A stretch of DNA of 64,000 bases from Bradyrhizobium canariense (GTDB lineage Bacteria > Pseudomonadota > Alphaproteobacteria > Rhizobiales > Xanthobacteraceae): positions 248,001 through 312,000 of the forward strand of contig NZ_JAFCKJ010000001.1 in assembly GCF_018130465.1 (NCBI RefSeq). The letters are read 5' to 3'. Under the pieces are notes generated by a model. It saw nothing but the letters and a program-made list of their open reading frames with translations, had not been told where the DNA came from and did no database searches. Below, in pieces: positions 63,255 to 64,000 of the stretch. The translations under genes were made by a program, and so were the position numbers. Positions within the stretch are counted from its first letter, which is position 1, and every line of letters starts with the position of its first letter.

Positions 63255-63286
63255 GCGGCCATCCACCGTTACGGATGGATGGCCGC
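63255..63286 (+). terminator. Intercistronic stem-loop after the polyol-binding protein
   Basis: GCGGCCATCCA (63255-63265) pairs perfectly with TGGATGGCCGC (63276-63286); within the loop CCG-TTA-CGG can pair further. No T-run follows. It separates the binding-protein gene from the permease genes. Confidence 0.7.
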
Positions 63287-63314
63287 CTTCTTCCCGCAAG
63301 CGGAGAAGCCAAGA

Positions 63315-64000
63315 ATGGCAACCCGGCAGACGCAGCTTCTCGCACGGACGCTCCTGATGCCGGCCGTCGGGCTGCTGTTCATCTGGATGATCGTCCCGCT
63401 CGGGCTGACGATCTATTTCTCGACGCTGCATTACAGCCTGCTCGATCCCGGCTCGGGAGCGTTCGTCGGGCTGGAAAATTTCCGCTACTTCCTTACCGAT
63501 CCCGCGTTCCTCGCGTCGCTCCAGAACACGCTGGTGCTGGTCGGCTCGGTGCTGGCGCTGACCGTCCTGCTCGGAATTCCGCTGGCGCTGCTGCTCGACC
63601 AGCCCGTGATCGGCCTCAACATCGTGCGGCTGATGGTGATCGCGCCGTTCTTCGTCATGCCGACGGTGAGCGCGCTGGTCTGGAAGAACCTGCTGATGCA
63701 TCCGGTATCCGGGCTGTTTGCCTGGATCGCCTCGGTGTTCGGGTTGACGCCGATCGACTGGTTCACCGACGCGCCGCTGCTCGCCGTGATCCTGATCGTG
63801 TCCTGGCAATGGCTGCCGTTCGCGACGCTGATTTTGCTCACTGCGATGCAGTCGCTCGACGAGGAGCAGAAGGAAGCCGCCGAAATGGACGGTGCCAGCG
63901 CGATCTCAACCTTCATCTACATCACGCTGCCGCACCTCGCGCGCCCGATCACGGTGGTGATCCTGATCGAGACGATCTTCCTGCTCACCGTCTTTGCCGA
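63315..64000 (+). CDS. Polyol/sugar ABC transporter permease (SmoF type), 3' end missing
   Basis: 228 residues are visible and the frame is open to the window end. Helices include TLLMPAVGLLFIWMIVPLGL and VLVGSVLALTVLLGIPLALL. The permease EAA loop reads EEQKEAAEMDGASAISTF then TLPHLARPI. Type CUT1 permease, first of an expected pair. The ATG follows GGAGAAG; a second permease, ATPase and polyol dehydrogenase are expected beyond the window. Confidence 0.9.
   Translation, partial: MATRQTQLLARTLLMPAVGLLFIWMIVPLGLTIYFSTLHYSLLDPGSGAFVGLENFRYFLTDPAFLASLQNTLVLVGSVLALTVLLGIPLALLLDQPVIGLNIVRLMVIAPFFVMPTVSALVWKNLLMHPVSGLFAWIASVFGLTPIDWFTDAPLLAVILIVSWQWLPFATLILLTAMQSLDEEQKEAAEMDGASAISTFIYITLPHLARPITVVILIETIFLLTVFA

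Noticed and set aside
61848-63809. A 653-codon open frame on the minus strand
   Set aside because: It runs antisense through the polyol-binding protein and permease genes and their promoter; composition is shadow-like.

Overview
The window is GC-rich and densely coded. Most operons are built with 4-base stop/start overlaps. Best matches recalled from memory are rhizobial, especially Bradyrhizobium: a norCBQD cluster with FixK/NNR-type boxes, a ChvE-GguAB sugar importer, and several short dispersed palindromic repeats typical of that group. I infer a chromosomal segment of a Bradyrhizobium-like alphaproteobacterium. I see no rRNA, tRNA, CRISPR array, insertion sequence or phage gene.

Layout. 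1-9.7 kb: the end of an ADP-forming acyl-CoA synthetase, an IclR regulator, an NYN/OST-HTH protein, adenine deaminase, and a glyoxylate operon gcl-hyi-glxR (glyoxylate to tartronate semialdehyde to glycerate). 9.8-14.3 kb: a VanZ-like membrane protein, a two-subunit TPP decarboxylase of the sulfopyruvate/phosphonopyruvate type divergent from a D-2-hydroxyacid dehydrogenase, an orphan FlgC-like rod protein, a small conserved protein, and a GNAT acetyltransferase whose frame runs through that small gene. 14.3-19.9 kb: an Orn/Lys/Arg decarboxylase, an exported bicupin of the oxalate decarboxylase family, and an Lrp regulator divergent from alanine dehydrogenase. 19.9-29.5 kb: a catabolic operon (acyl-CoA ligase, TetR, Baeyer-Villiger-type monooxygenase, HCCA-isomerase-like protein), divergent across a perfect inverted repeat from a complete Liv-type ABC importer.

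30-40 kb is the most unusual part. A YeiH-type putative sulfate exporter lies beside a NitT/TauT-type ABC importer whose binding protein has a NosL-like tail. These are followed by a Crp/Fnr regulator, a DUF971 protein, a ferredoxin-NADP reductase, an adenylylsulfate-reductase-like flavoprotein (AprA-like), its AprB-like two-cluster ferredoxin and a HEAT-repeat protein. A short motif related to CAACTAATTG recurs four times, only in the promoter gaps of this block. I read it as an orphan sulfur-compound uptake and redox system under one regulator; its substrate is unknown.

40-54 kb: an oxidative (non-phosphorylating) L-arabinose/D-galactose block. It has an FAH-family protein, a furanose-type importer (ytfQRT-yjfF), a GntR/FadR regulator, sugar 1-dehydrogenase, aldose 1-epimerase, lactonase, then a second importer (chvE-gguA-gguB). 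54-60 kb: nitric oxide reductase genes norEF and norCBQD with two FNR-type boxes. 60-64 kb: the start of a polyol (sorbitol/mannitol-like) operon: HAD phosphatase, SorC regulator, a clear 35-bp operator, binding protein, and a permease running off the end.

A pattern across operons: the four binding-protein genes that head an importer operon are each followed by a strong stem-loop before the next transporter gene. The binding protein that is translationally coupled to its permease has none.
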